A DNA stretch of 64,000 bases from Paraburkholderia rhizosphaerae (GTDB lineage Bacteria; Pseudomonadota; Gammaproteobacteria; Burkholderiales; Burkholderiaceae), in assembly GCF_004366595.1 (NCBI RefSeq), contig NZ_SORE01000016.1, forward strand, positions 1-64,000. Direction: 5' to 3'. Shown here in pieces: positions 34,073-42,861 of this stretch (position 1 is the stretch's first letter; each line of letters starts with the position of its first letter). The position numbers were made by a program, and so were the translations under genes. The notes beneath the pieces are model-generated. The model worked only from the letters and a program-made list of their open reading frames with translations, was not told the origin of the DNA and did no database searches.

Positions 34073-35479
34073 ATGACGTCCCAACTGCACAAAAAAGGCG
34101 AAGCCTGGTCGGCTCGCTTCTCGGAACCGATGTCGGAGCTCGTCAAGCGCTATACGTCATCGGTTTTCTTCGACAAGCGTCTCGCACTCGTCGACATCCA
34201 GGGGTCGCTCGCGCACGCGTCGATGCTCGCCGCGCAGAAGATCATCTGCGCGGACGATCTCGCGGCGATCGAGCGTGGCATGGCGCAAATCACCGGTGAA
34301 ATCGAGCGCGGCGAGTTCGAATGGCAACTCGATCTTGAAGACGTGCACCTGAACATCGAAGCGCGCCTGACCGCGCTGATCGGCGACGCGGGCAAGCGTC
34401 TGCATACGGGCCGTTCCCGCAACGACCAGGTCGCGACCGACATTCGCTTGTGGCTGCGCGGCGAAATCGACCGGATCGGCGGCTTGCTGAAAGATTTGCG
34501 CGGCGCGCTGATCGACCTGGCAGAGCAGCATGCGCAAACGATCATGCCGGGCTTCACGCATCTGCAGGTCGCACAGCCGGTCACGTTCGGGCATCACCTG
34601 CTCGCGTATGTCGAGATGTTTTCGCGCGACGCCGAACGCATGCGCGACTGCCGCACGCGCGTGAACCGCCTGCCGCTCGGCGCGGCGGCGCTCGCCGGCA
34701 CCAGCTATCCGATCGACCGGCATGCAGTTGCAAAGACGCTCGGCTTCGACGGCATCTGCGCGAATTCGCTCGACGCGGTGTCCGATCGCGATTTCGCGAT
34801 CGAATTCACCGCGGCGGCCGCACTGGTGATGACGCACGTGTCGCGCTTTTCCGAAGAGCTCGTGCTGTGGATGAGCCCGCGCATCGGCTTTATCGATCTG
34901 GCGGACCGCTTCTGCACCGGCTCATCGATCATGCCGCAGAAGAAGAACCCCGATGTGCCGGAACTCGCACGCGGCAAGACCGGCCGTGTGAACGGGCATC
35001 TGATCGCGCTGCTCACGCTGATGAAAGGCCAGCCGCTCGCGTACAACAAGGATAATCAGGAAGACAAGGAGCCACTGTTCGACACCGTCGATACGGTCGC
35101 CGACACGCTGCGGATCTTCGCGGAAATGGTCGCGGGCATCACGGTGAAGCCGCAGGCGATGCGCGCCGCGGCGCTGCAGGGCTTTTCGACCGCGACCGAC
35201 CTTGCCGACTATCTGGTGAAGCGCGGCCTGCCGTTTCGCGATGCGCACGAAGCGGTCGCGCATGCGGTGCGTATCTGCGTCGATCGCAACTGCGATCTCG
35301 CGGACCTGTCACTCGACGAAATGCGCGCCGAGTTGCCGAACGTCGCGCATCTGATCGGCGACGATGTGTTCGGTTATCTGACGCTGGAAGGTTCGGTCGC
35401 GAGCCGCAATCATCCGGGCGGCACCGCGCCGGACCAGGTGCGTGCCGCCGCGCAGGCCGCACGCGCGGCGTTGAAGTAA
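34073..35479 (+). CDS. argH: Argininosuccinate lyase
   Basis: The 468-residue enzyme releases arginine and fumarate from argininosuccinate, the last step of arginine synthesis. Diagnostic motifs are WSARFSEPMSELVKRYTSS, LHTGRSRNDQVATD, TIMPGFTHLQVAQPVT, and the fumarase/lyase signature GSSIMPQKKNPD. The start ATG 34073 (MTSQLHKKGEAW) fits the family; the upstream in-frame extension does not. No other arg gene is nearby, so it is probably monocistronic. Confidence 0.96.
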   Translation: MTSQLHKKGEAWSARFSEPMSELVKRYTSSVFFDKRLALVDIQGSLAHASMLAAQKIICADDLAAIERGMAQITGEIERGEFEWQLDLEDVHLNIEARLTALIGDAGKRLHTGRSRNDQVATDIRLWLRGEIDRIGGLLKDLRGALIDLAEQHAQTIMPGFTHLQVAQPVTFGHHLLAYVEMFSRDAERMRDCRTRVNRLPLGAAALAGTSYPIDRHAVAKTLGFDGICANSLDAVSDRDFAIEFTAAAALVMTHVSRFSEELVLWMSPRIGFIDLADRFCTGSSIMPQKKNPDVPELARGKTGRVNGHLIALLTLMKGQPLAYNKDNQEDKEPLFDTVDTVADTLRIFAEMVAGITVKPQAMRAAALQGFSTATDLADYLVKRGLPFRDAHEAVAHAVRICVDRNCDLADLSLDEMRAELPNVAHLIGDDVFGYLTLEGSVASRNHPGGTAPDQVRAAAQAARAALK

Positions 35480-35526
35480 TGCCGCACGCGGCGCGCGCAA
35501 CCATCGCGTAAAGGCGACAAGCGGCT

Positions 35527-35556
35527 GCAAGCGCGGCGTTCCACCACCGCGCTTGC
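35527..35556. other. Hairpin between convergent argH and LprI-like genes
   Basis: A perfect 10-bp inverted repeat (GCAAGCGCGG / CCGCGCTTGC) with a 10-base loop sits 48 bp past argH. It has no T-run on either strand, so it could stabilise 3' ends or assist factor-dependent termination rather than act as an intrinsic terminator. Confidence 0.45.
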
Positions 35557-35581
35557 GGCGCGACTCATGCGCGTGCCGCGG

Positions 35582-36316
35582 CTAGTAGTTCCCCGCCATC
35601 TCCGACAGTTTCTTCAGCGTCGCGACGCGCGCGCCGATCAGATCGACGCGCGCATCTTCATCGCCCAGCAGCGCGGTTGCGTCGAGATATGCTTGCCACG
35701 TTTGCTGCGCGCGCCACAACACCGGCCACGAACGCCGCGGCATCTTGTTCACGAGTTGCCGGTAGTAGTGGTTCACATCCCCGCTCGCGTGCACGCATTG
35801 CGGGTCGGCGAGGCAAGTGCGAAGTCGTGCCGGCGTTGCGGGTCCGCCCGGCGCCGCGGCGACATCGCGTAACGCAAGCGCGCGAGCACGCACCGGCTGC
35901 AGACGCAAATCCCCTTCCGACAGCTGATAACGCGTACCGCGTGTCGTCGCGGTCACCGCATCCAGCATCTGCATCTCCGCCGTGCGCCACGCCTTCCAGC
36001 GCTTCTCGCTCAGTTCCCAGCGCCGGCGCTGACCGGCCGGCACCTTCGCAAGCACCTTCTCGAACGACTGGTCGATCGAGGCTTCCCACGCGAGCCGCGC
36101 GGTGTCCATGCACTGCAGTTGCCCTGCCGTCGATGACATATCGGCGCGCGCAAGACACGTGCGCATTGCCGTATCGATCGGATCCGCGGCCGCGACTTCC
36201 GCGCGCGCGTCCGTCGACGCGCCCGCCAGTAACGCGACACCCGTCACCACTGCCGCGGCCATCGATGCCGCTGCGAGCGCGCGAAGGGCAGCCGCTGTTT
36301 TTAACGCCTTCACCAT
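35582..36316 (-). CDS. Exported LprI-like (DUF1311) protein
   Basis: The 244-residue protein has a signal peptide (MVKALKTAAALRALAAASMA to about TDARA) and a mature domain with the Cys/Trp pattern of the lysozyme-inhibitor LprI family: AMRTCLARADMSSTAGQLQCMDTARLAWEASID, then RWELSEKRWKAWRTAE. Two further cysteines follow (RTCLADPQCVH). The periplasmic role is unproven; lysozyme inhibition is only known for the M. tuberculosis namesake. Start choice is uncertain because 11-bp repeats supply several GTG/ATG codons; I prefer ATG 36316. It follows the decarboxylase gene by 46 bp on the same strand. Confidence 0.78.
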   Translation of the reverse strand: MVKALKTAAALRALAAASMAAAVVTGVALLAGASTDARAEVAAADPIDTAMRTCLARADMSSTAGQLQCMDTARLAWEASIDQSFEKVLAKVPAGQRRRWELSEKRWKAWRTAEMQMLDAVTATTRGTRYQLSEGDLRLQPVRARALALRDVAAAPGGPATPARLRTCLADPQCVHASGDVNHYYRQLVNKMPRRSWPVLWRAQQTWQAYLDATALLGDEDARVDLIGARVATLKKLSEMAGNY

Positions 36317-36360
36317 CCCATCACCATCCACTCACCATCCACTCACCATCCACTCACCAA
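36310..36360. repeat. Four tandem 11-bp repeats over the LprI-like start
   Basis: Units TCACCATCCCA (36310) and TCACCATCCAC (36321, 36332, 36343), plus a partial unit at 36354, fill the space between the decarboxylase stop and the LprI-like coding region. On the coding strand each unit reads GTGGATGGTGA, supplying both a GTG and an ATG, in shifting frames. Gain or loss of units would change leader length and start context. Confidence 0.85.
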
Positions 36361-36362
36361 CG

Positions 36363-38645
36363 TCAGTCGCGCACGCAGTCGACGAAGTACTCGATACGGC
36401 CATTGATCACTTCGCCGACGAGCCCGTGGATATCCGTATGGAAGCCCGGGAAGCGCTCGTTGAATTCGCGCGCGAATTGCAGGTAGCGCACGATCGTCCG
36501 GTTGAAGCGCTCGCCAGGGATCAGCAACGGAATGCCCGGCGGATACGGGGTCAGCAGAATCGACGTGACGCGGCCTTCGAGTTCGTCGATCGGCACCCGG
36601 TCGACCTCGCGGTGCGCGAGCTTCGCGAACGCGTCGGACGGCTTCATCGCCGGCTCCATGTTCGACAGATACATCTCGGTGGTGAGCCGCGCGATATCGT
36701 TCGCGCGATACACGCTATGAATCTGCTCGCACAGGTCGCGCAAGCCGATTCGCTCATACGCCGGGTGCTGCGCGACGAATTCCGGCAGCACGCGCCATAG
36801 CGGCTGGTTGTTGTCGTAGTCGTCCTTGAACTGCTGCAGTTCGGTGACCATCGAGTTCCAGCGACCCTTCGTGATGCCGATCGTGAACATGATGAAGAAC
36901 GAGTACAACCCGGTCTTCTCGACGATGATGCCGTGCTCCGCGAGATACTTTGTGACGATCGCGGCCGGAATGCCGGTTTCGCCGAATTCGCCGTCGACAG
37001 TCAACCCCGGCGTAATGATCGTCGCCTTGATCGGGTCGAGCATGTTGAAGCCCTCGGCCAGCGCGCCGAAGCCATGCCAATGGTCATTTGGCCGCAGCAT
37101 CCAGTCTTCGCGCGAGCCGATGCCCTCTTCCGCGAGTTCGTCGGGACCCCACACCTTGAAGAACCAGTCGACGCCGAATTCGTCATCGACCTTGCGCATC
37201 GCGCGGCGGAAATCGAGCGCCTCCGCGATCGACTCCTCGACGAGCGCGGTGCCGCCCGGCGGCTCCATCATCGCGGCGGCGACGTCGCACGACGCGATGA
37301 TCGCGTACTGCGGACTGGTCGACGTATGCATCAGATACGCCTCATTGAAGCGATGGCGATCGAACGTGCTGTTCTCCGAGTCCTGCACCAGAATTTGCGA
37401 TGCCTGCGAGATGCCCGCGAGCAGCTTGTGCGTCGAGTGCGTCGCGAACACCAGCGCGCCGGTGCGCGGCCGGCCCGCGCCGATCGCGTGCATATCCTGG
37501 TAGAACTCGTGGAACTCCGCATGCGGCAGCCACGCTTCGTCGAAATGCAGTGTGTCGAGCAGATCGCCGAGCAGATCCTTGATCATTTCGACGTTGTAGA
37601 CCACGCCGTCGTACGTGCTTTGCGTGATGGTCAGAATGCGCGGCTTCAGATTCGGGTTCTTCGCGAGCGCCTCGCGCGCGAACGGATTCGCCTCGATCTT
37701 CTTGCGGATGTTCTCCGGCTTGAACTCGTCGCGCGGAATCGGCCCGATGATGCCGAAGTGATTGCGCGTCGGCGTGAGGAACACCGGAATCGCGTGCGTC
37801 ATTGTGATCGCGTGCAGGATCGACTTGTGACAGTTGCGATCGACCAGCACGATATCGCCCGGTGCGACCGTCGCGTGCCAGACGATCTTGTTCGACGTCG
37901 ACGTGCCGTTGGTCACGAAGAACAGATGATCCGCGCTGAAAATGCGCGCCGCGTTGCGCTCCGACGCGGCGACCGGCCCGGTGTGGTCGAGCAGCTGGCC
38001 GAGCTCGTCGACAGCGTTGCAGACGTCCGCGCGCAGCATGTTCTCGCCGAAGAACTGGTGGAACATCTGACCCAGCGGGTTCTTCAGGAACGCGACGCCG
38101 CCCGAATGCCCGGGGCAGTGCCACGAATACGAACCTTCCTCCGCGTACTGCACGAGCTCCTTGAAGAACGGCGGCGCGAGCGAATCGAGATAGACCTTCG
38201 CCTCGCGGATGATGTGCCGCGCGACGAACTCCGGCGTGTCCTCGAACATATGGATGAAGCCGTGCAGCTCGCGCAGGATATCGTTCGGCAAATGCCGCGA
38301 CGTGCGCGTCTCGCCGTACAGGAAGATCGGGATGTCCGCATTGCGCTTGCGCACCGCGGCGACGAACGCGCGCAGATCGACAATCGCGGGCGCGAGCTCC
38401 GGCGTGGCGCCGTCAGTCGTGTTTTCGACATACGGCAGCAGTTCGTCGTCGTCGATCGACAGGATAAAGCACGACGCGCGGCTCGACTGCTGCGCGAACG
38501 AGGTCAGATCGCCGTAGCTCGTCAGCCCGAGCACTTCCGCGCCTTCTTTCTCGATCGCTTCGGCGAGCGCCCGGATGCCGGAACCCGAAATGTTCTCGGA
38601 GCGGAAATCTTCGTCGATGATGACGACGGGAAAGCGAAACTTCAT
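36363..38645 (-). CDS. PLP-dependent Orn/Lys/Arg decarboxylase
   Basis: The 760-residue protein is a full-length fold-type I basic amino-acid decarboxylase with the N-terminal response-regulator-like wing domain, the PLP core (SWHCPGHSGGVAFLK, VVDRNCHKS-type VLVDRNCHKSIL, STYDGVVYN, LHFDEAW) and the Schiff-base Lys near 407 in FATHSTHKLLAG, then the C-terminal domain. Length and motifs are nearest to biodegradative arginine decarboxylase (AdiA, 756) and lysine decarboxylases. Substrate is not certain from sequence. Start ATG 38645 follows GGAG. A terminator-like hairpin sits directly before that ribosome-binding site. Confidence 0.92.
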   Translation of the reverse strand: MKFRFPVVIIDEDFRSENISGSGIRALAEAIEKEGAEVLGLTSYGDLTSFAQQSSRASCFILSIDDDELLPYVENTTDGATPELAPAIVDLRAFVAAVRKRNADIPIFLYGETRTSRHLPNDILRELHGFIHMFEDTPEFVARHIIREAKVYLDSLAPPFFKELVQYAEEGSYSWHCPGHSGGVAFLKNPLGQMFHQFFGENMLRADVCNAVDELGQLLDHTGPVAASERNAARIFSADHLFFVTNGTSTSNKIVWHATVAPGDIVLVDRNCHKSILHAITMTHAIPVFLTPTRNHFGIIGPIPRDEFKPENIRKKIEANPFAREALAKNPNLKPRILTITQSTYDGVVYNVEMIKDLLGDLLDTLHFDEAWLPHAEFHEFYQDMHAIGAGRPRTGALVFATHSTHKLLAGISQASQILVQDSENSTFDRHRFNEAYLMHTSTSPQYAIIASCDVAAAMMEPPGGTALVEESIAEALDFRRAMRKVDDEFGVDWFFKVWGPDELAEEGIGSREDWMLRPNDHWHGFGALAEGFNMLDPIKATIITPGLTVDGEFGETGIPAAIVTKYLAEHGIIVEKTGLYSFFIMFTIGITKGRWNSMVTELQQFKDDYDNNQPLWRVLPEFVAQHPAYERIGLRDLCEQIHSVYRANDIARLTTEMYLSNMEPAMKPSDAFAKLAHREVDRVPIDELEGRVTSILLTPYPPGIPLLIPGERFNRTIVRYLQFAREFNERFPGFHTDIHGLVGEVINGRIEYFVDCVRD

Positions 38646-38657
38646 GGGGCGATTCTC

Positions 38658-38703
38658 CAAAAAGAACGACCGCTATCCGATGTTCTGTTCAGTGGATAGC
38701 GGT
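38658..38703 (-). terminator. Terminator-like hairpin between dcd and the decarboxylase gene
   Basis: A perfect 10-bp stem (ACCGCTATCC / GGATAGCGGT, arms 38694-38703 and 38669-38678) is followed on the minus strand by CGTTCTTTTT and then at once by the GGAG ribosome-binding site of the decarboxylase. It may terminate dcd transcripts or act as an attenuator of the decarboxylase gene. Confidence 0.65.
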
Positions 38704-38746
38704 CCCCGTATTGCGGTGAGTCAAGCGCCTCGGTGGGCGGGCGGCG

Positions 38747-39316
38747 TCACGTTTTCGGCAACGTCACGCCGTGCTGACCCTGGTATTTGCCGCCGCGATC
38801 CGCGTACGACACGTCACAAATTTCGTCGCTTTCGAAGAACAGCACCTGCGCGACACCTTCGTTCGCATAGATTTTCGCAGGCAAAGGTGTCGTATTTGAG
38901 AATTCGAGCGTCACGTGCCCTTCCCATTCGGGCTCGAACGGCGTCACGTTGACGATGATCCCGCAGCGCGCATAAGTCGACTTGCCCAGGCACACGGTCA
39001 GCACGCTGCGCGGAATCCGGAAGTACTCGACGGTGCGCGCCAGCGCGAACGAGTTCGGCGGGATGATGCAGACATCGCCCTTGAAATCGACAAACGACTT
39101 CTCGTCGAAATTCTTCGGATCGACGATCGTCGAATTAATGTTCGTGAAAATCTTGAATTCGTCTGCGCAGCGAATATCGTAGCCGTAGCTCGACGTCCCG
39201 TAACTGACGATCTTGCGGCCGTCCTCGGTCGCGCGGACCTGCGACGGCTCGAACGGCTCGATCATCTGATGCTCGGCGGCCATGCGCCGGATCCACTTGT
39301 CGGACTTGATGCTCAT
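38747..39316 (-). CDS. dcd: dCTP deaminase
   Basis: The 189-residue enzyme deaminates dCTP to dUTP, feeding thymidylate synthesis. It has the conserved start MSIKSDKWIRRMA, GTSSYGYDIR, and the active-site strands KSTYARCGIIVNVTPFEPEW and GHVTLEFSNTTPLP with the catalytic Glu, ending in GVAQVLFFE and the QGQHGVTLPKT tail. Its length matches the trimeric Dcd of beta-proteobacteria. It lies upstream of the decarboxylase gene on the same strand, separated by the hairpin. Confidence 0.95.
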   Translation of the reverse strand: MSIKSDKWIRRMAAEHQMIEPFEPSQVRATEDGRKIVSYGTSSYGYDIRCADEFKIFTNINSTIVDPKNFDEKSFVDFKGDVCIIPPNSFALARTVEYFRIPRSVLTVCLGKSTYARCGIIVNVTPFEPEWEGHVTLEFSNTTPLPAKIYANEGVAQVLFFESDEICDVSYADRGGKYQGQHGVTLPKT

Positions 39317-39561
39317 AGGTAAACGCTGCTGACGTGACGGTGTGATCGGGTGAAATACGGTGCAACTCGAGGTGAGCGCCGCGCCCGGCGCGACAGCCTG
39401 TTGCGGCGGGCGCGGGCTGACGAAAGGCGCTCATTTTACGCGAAGGTCGCGGCGGCGCTCCAACATCGGCTCAAGCGCCGGGCAGTCGGCTTGGGAGAGC
39501 CGGCTCCCGATGAATGTTCCGCACCTTCGTCGCGAGCTCGAACAGCCGCCCCTATGCGCCG

Positions 39562-40107
39562 CTACTGCGCCTTGATCAGCCCGCACGCGATGGCCGAACC
39601 CGGACCATGCTGCGGATACGCGTAAGGATCGGTCGCGTCGCGATGCAGTAATACCGAGCGCTGCAGCACCGAGCGCACGCCGTCGAGCGATACGTCGGGC
39701 GCAACGATAAAGCCAGTCGCGACGCCGGTGCTGTCCGCATGGATATTGCCGAGGTCGCCCTCGACGCGCGCGCCGGTTTTCAGGCGATCGGCGGCGGGCG
39801 CGAATACCGCGCCGGCGCTCGAGCCATCCGCGGCGTTGCAGTCGCCGCGCTCGTGCACCTGCAATGCATGGTCGCTGCTCGGTGGCAGGCCGGTGAGGTT
39901 GTACGTGACCTGAACGCCGTCCGAGCGCTCGATGAACGTGACCGTGCCGCGTGCCTGGTGACCGAGCGTAGGCAGCATCTGCGCGACGGCGCGCTTTTCC
40001 TGCGGCTTCAGGAACGACGTGCAGCCGGCGATGGGCACGCCAATGGCAGCCGTGACGATAAGCGTTATGAAGGCTTGCATCGCACGGCCGTCGTTTCGTT
40101 TTCTCAT
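39562..40107 (-). CDS. Cu/Zn-superoxide-dismutase-like lipoprotein lacking most metal ligands
   Basis: The 181-residue protein has a lipoprotein signal (AAIGVPIAGC) and a SodC-type beta-barrel recognisable by LTGLPPSSDHALQVHERGDC, EGDLGNIHADSTGVAT and SAIACGLIKAQ. Compared with E. coli SodC, the first His of the HxH copper pair is Gln, the bridging His (GGHLDP) is Val (GAVFAP), the next zinc His is replaced (KTG for KHE), and the His before GDL is lost; the second HxH His, the zinc Asp and the last copper His remain. The active-site Arg is also absent. It therefore probably lacks dismutase activity. AGAGGA precedes ATG 40107. Confidence 0.82.
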   Translation of the reverse strand: MRKRNDGRAMQAFITLIVTAAIGVPIAGCTSFLKPQEKRAVAQMLPTLGHQARGTVTFIERSDGVQVTYNLTGLPPSSDHALQVHERGDCNAADGSSAGAVFAPAADRLKTGARVEGDLGNIHADSTGVATGFIVAPDVSLDGVRSVLQRSVLLHRDATDPYAYPQHGPGSAIACGLIKAQ

Positions 40108-40313
40108 GCGATCCTCTTGTCGAGCGCCGGCCGCCCCTGCGGCCGCGTTGCCAGACCTGATGAAGTCGACATGATACCGCGAGCGGCCCGCCGGAACGCC
40201 GTGGCAGGCCTCTACCACCGGCGGCCCGACAACGGATGCGCAAAGCCTGGACGAAGCGGCGCACGCGCGGCGCATCACAGGCCGCTGATGTGGCCGCGCG
40301 CGCATCTGGCCGC

Positions 40314-41402
40314 TCAGGTGTTCTGCACGACGATCGTCGGAAACTTCGACGACATATCGCGCGCGCGCTCGGCGATATGAATCGCGACCTTGCGCGCGAT
40401 GGCCCGATAGATCTCCGCGATGCGGCCGTCGGGCTCCGCCACCACGGTCGGCTTGCCGGAATCGGTTTGCTCGCGGATCGCGATATCGAGAGGCAAGCTG
40501 CCCAGCACGTCGACGCCATACTCCTTCGCCATCCGCTCGCCGCCGCCGGAGCCGAAGATAGGCTCTTCATGACCGCAGTTCGAGCAGATATGGATCGCCA
40601 TGTTCTCGACGATGCCGAGAATCGGAATGCCGACTTTCTCGAACATCTTGAGGCCCTTCTTCGCATCGAGCAGCGCGATGTCCTGCGGTGTCGTGACGAT
40701 CACCGCGCCGGTCACCGGCACGCGTTGCGACAGCGTCAGCTGGATGTCGCCGGTGCCCGGCGGCATATCGACGATCAGGTAGTCGAGCTCGCGCCAGGTG
40801 GTCTGACGCAGCAATTGCTCGAGGGCCGACGTCGCCATTGGGCCGCGCCACACCATCGGGTTGTCCTGCTCGATCAGAAAGCCGATCGAATTCGCCTGCA
40901 TGCCATAGCCGGTCATCGGATGCATCGACTGGCCGTCCGGCGACTCCGGACGGCCGGTGATGCCGAGCATCATCGGCAGCGACGGACCGTAAATATCCGC
41001 ATCGAGAATGCCGACCGAAGCGCCTTCGCTTGCAAGCGCCAGCGCGAGATTGACCGCGGTCGTGCTCTTGCCGACGCCGCCTTTGCCCGATGCAACCGCA
41101 ACGATGTTTTTCACGTTTGGCAGCAGCTTCACACCGCGCTGCACGGTATGCGCGGCGATGTCCTGCGACACCTGCACCTTCGCACCGGCAACGCCGGGCA
41201 CCGCGGCAAGCGCACCCGCGACAAGCGCCCGGATCGCGTCGAACTGGCGTTTGGCCGGATAGCCGAGCACCACGTCGACGCTGACCGTCGCACCATCGAC
41301 GTTGACGTTCCTGAAGTTTTTCGCGGCGGCGAACGGCCGGCCGGTGTTGGGATCCGTGATGGCCGCGAGGGCGGCATCTATCTGGGCCCGATCGATACTC
41401 AT
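40314..41402 (-). CDS. apbC: Iron-sulfur cluster carrier protein ApbC/Mrp
   Basis: The 362-residue P-loop ATPase has an N-terminal MIP18/DUF59-like domain, the deviant Walker A SGKGGVGKSTTAVN, DADIYGPSLPMMLG, VDMPPGTGD and the C-terminal CxxC (ICSNCGHEE) that holds a transferable [4Fe-4S] cluster at the dimer interface. It delivers clusters to apo-enzymes. ATG 41402 (MSIDRAQIDAALAAI) fits homologues. The gene on the opposite side of a 303-bp gap is divergent and unrelated. Confidence 0.94.
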   Translation of the reverse strand: MSIDRAQIDAALAAITDPNTGRPFAAAKNFRNVNVDGATVSVDVVLGYPAKRQFDAIRALVAGALAAVPGVAGAKVQVSQDIAAHTVQRGVKLLPNVKNIVAVASGKGGVGKSTTAVNLALALASEGASVGILDADIYGPSLPMMLGITGRPESPDGQSMHPMTGYGMQANSIGFLIEQDNPMVWRGPMATSALEQLLRQTTWRELDYLIVDMPPGTGDIQLTLSQRVPVTGAVIVTTPQDIALLDAKKGLKMFEKVGIPILGIVENMAIHICSNCGHEEPIFGSGGGERMAKEYGVDVLGSLPLDIAIREQTDSGKPTVVAEPDGRIAEIYRAIARKVAIHIAERARDMSSKFPTIVVQNT

Positions 41403-41705
41403 TGAGACTCCGTGGGAACGCAAGGCGCGAGGCGTAATCGAAATTTCGCCAGCGGCCGGAATTTGAAATAAATTGTTATCCAGGATTGCATAAAACCGGT
41501 CCCGCAGGCACGCTTGCCGCGCGACCAGCAATAGGGCCGAATCGCTGGTGCTTCAATCGTCATTGTAGTGGCTGGTGTCGGCCGATGCCGGAAGACCCTT
41601 TTTGAGTGTCGGTCCGGCTTCCGGTGGCGCGATAAGCACGCCACCGCGCTCGCATGCCAGCCGTCTCCCGTTGCCCGCTTTTTGACTCAAACATAGGACA
41701 TGAAA
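41403..41705. other. 303-bp divergent intergenic region (apbC / OmpA-family gene)
   Basis: No gene is visible. The only clear element is AGGA at 41695-41698, which fits ATG 41706 of the lipoprotein gene better than the closer ATG 41700. Promoters for both flanking genes must lie here, but I cannot define them. Confidence 0.35.
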
Positions 41706-42362
41706 ATGAACGTGAAACTCATGACTCGCCTCTCGGTATTCGCCATCGCTGGCGCACTCGTCACCGGCTGCGCGACGCAGCAAGGTACCAACACCGCGGT
41801 CGGCACCGGCGTCGGCGCGGGCGCGGGCGCCGCGCTCGGCGCGATCTTCGGCGGCGGCAAGGGTGCGGCGATCGGCGCGGGCGTCGGCGCGGCGGTCGGC
41901 GGCATCACCGGCTATAACTGGCAAAAAATCCACAACAAGCTGTCCGGCGCGACCAAAGGCACCGGCACGCAGATCACCGAACAGCCGGATGGCTCGCTCA
42001 AGCTGAACATCCCGAGCTCGGTGACGTTTGACACGAACAGCTACGCGATCAAGCCGTCGTTCCAGCCGGTGCTTGCGCAGGTCGCGCAAACGCTGAACGA
42101 GAACCCGGAAGTGATCGCGCAAGTGGTGGGCCATACCGACAGCACGGGCCAGCCAGCGTATAACCAGACGCTATCGGTGAACCGCGCGGAAAGCGTCACC
42201 AGCTACCTGGCGTCGCAAGGCGTCGCGGCGCAGCGTCTGTCGGCAAGCGGCATGGGCGCGAACCAGCCGATCGCGGATAACAACACGGAAGCGGGCCGCG
42301 CGGCGAATCGACGCGTCGAAATTTATTTGCGCGCGATCGCGCAGCCTGGCCAGGTGCATTGA
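41706..42362 (+). CDS. OmpA-family outer-membrane lipoprotein (YiaD-like)
   Basis: The 218-residue protein has a lipobox signal peptide (GALVTGC), a glycine-zipper membrane-active segment (GAGAALGAIFGGGKGAAIGA) and a C-terminal OmpA peptidoglycan-binding domain with VTFDTNSYAIKP, VVGHTDSTG and RAANRRVEIYL, which contain the Asp and Arg that bind diaminopimelate. It likely tethers the outer membrane to peptidoglycan. I chose ATG 41706, seven bases after AGGA. A strong terminator follows about 210 bp downstream. Confidence 0.9.
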   Translation: MNVKLMTRLSVFAIAGALVTGCATQQGTNTAVGTGVGAGAGAALGAIFGGGKGAAIGAGVGAAVGGITGYNWQKIHNKLSGATKGTGTQITEQPDGSLKLNIPSSVTFDTNSYAIKPSFQPVLAQVAQTLNENPEVIAQVVGHTDSTGQPAYNQTLSVNRAESVTSYLASQGVAAQRLSASGMGANQPIADNNTEAGRAANRRVEIYLRAIAQPGQVH

Positions 42363-42861
42363 GCGGCGCGGCCGCGACAACTCGCGCAAACGCCGCACGC
42401 CGGCCTTGCGTGCGTGTCGCGCGGATCTCGCGCGGATCTCGACATAGGGACTGAAGGCTTCGTCCAAGGCGAACGAAAAAAATTTCGAACTCTTTGGCAC
42501 ACGCGTTGTCTTTATTTACGGTACGTGTGCGGTTTGTCCGCCGCGTCACCATTCTCCTCTTGTCGTTGTTGCTCCGGGGCCTATAGCCCCGGTTTTTTTT
42601 CGTCCGTTCGCCTGCCGACGGGCTTGCCGCGCCGCGCGTCGTTGCGCAAGCGCATCCAACTGTCGGGACAGCATCCCGGCGCCGAAATTCAACCGAAAGA
42701 GGGTCGGGGCCGCCCGCCCGACGGCCACTCGTCCGTAGTTGGCTGGCGAGGGTCGCCGCAGTCAGTCGCCAGCCAGTCGCCGATCACCCCAATCAGCCCG
42801 AATCGGCCGCCCAACCGAGCGACAAAACCAGCACGCCAGCCGCAAACCTGAGGTCGCGCGA
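42363..42861. other. 499-bp convergent intergenic region
   Basis: Between the OmpA-family gene and the oxygenase-like gene. It holds the terminator at 42574-42600 and an inverted repeat GGCTGGCGA (42741-42749) / TCGCCAGCC (42766-42774) without a T-run. No credible coding frame is present. Confidence 0.4.
42574..42600 (+). terminator. Intrinsic terminator downstream of the OmpA-family gene
   Basis: A perfect 7-bp stem (CCGGGGC/GCCCCGG) with a CTATA loop is followed by eight T's. It lies about 210 bp past the stop codon, leaving a long 3' region. Confidence 0.88.

Noticed and set aside
36310..36360. Iteron-type replication or attachment site
   Set aside because: Four short degenerate 11-mers in a gene gap, with no replication gene, integrase or tRNA nearby.
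36933..38699. 588-residue open frame antisense to the decarboxylase gene
   Set aside because: Composition is typical of antisense frames in GC-rich DNA, while the opposite strand encodes a clear PLP enzyme.
42741..42774. Inverted repeat after the OmpA-family terminator as a second terminator
   Set aside because: It has no T-run on either strand and a 16-base loop.
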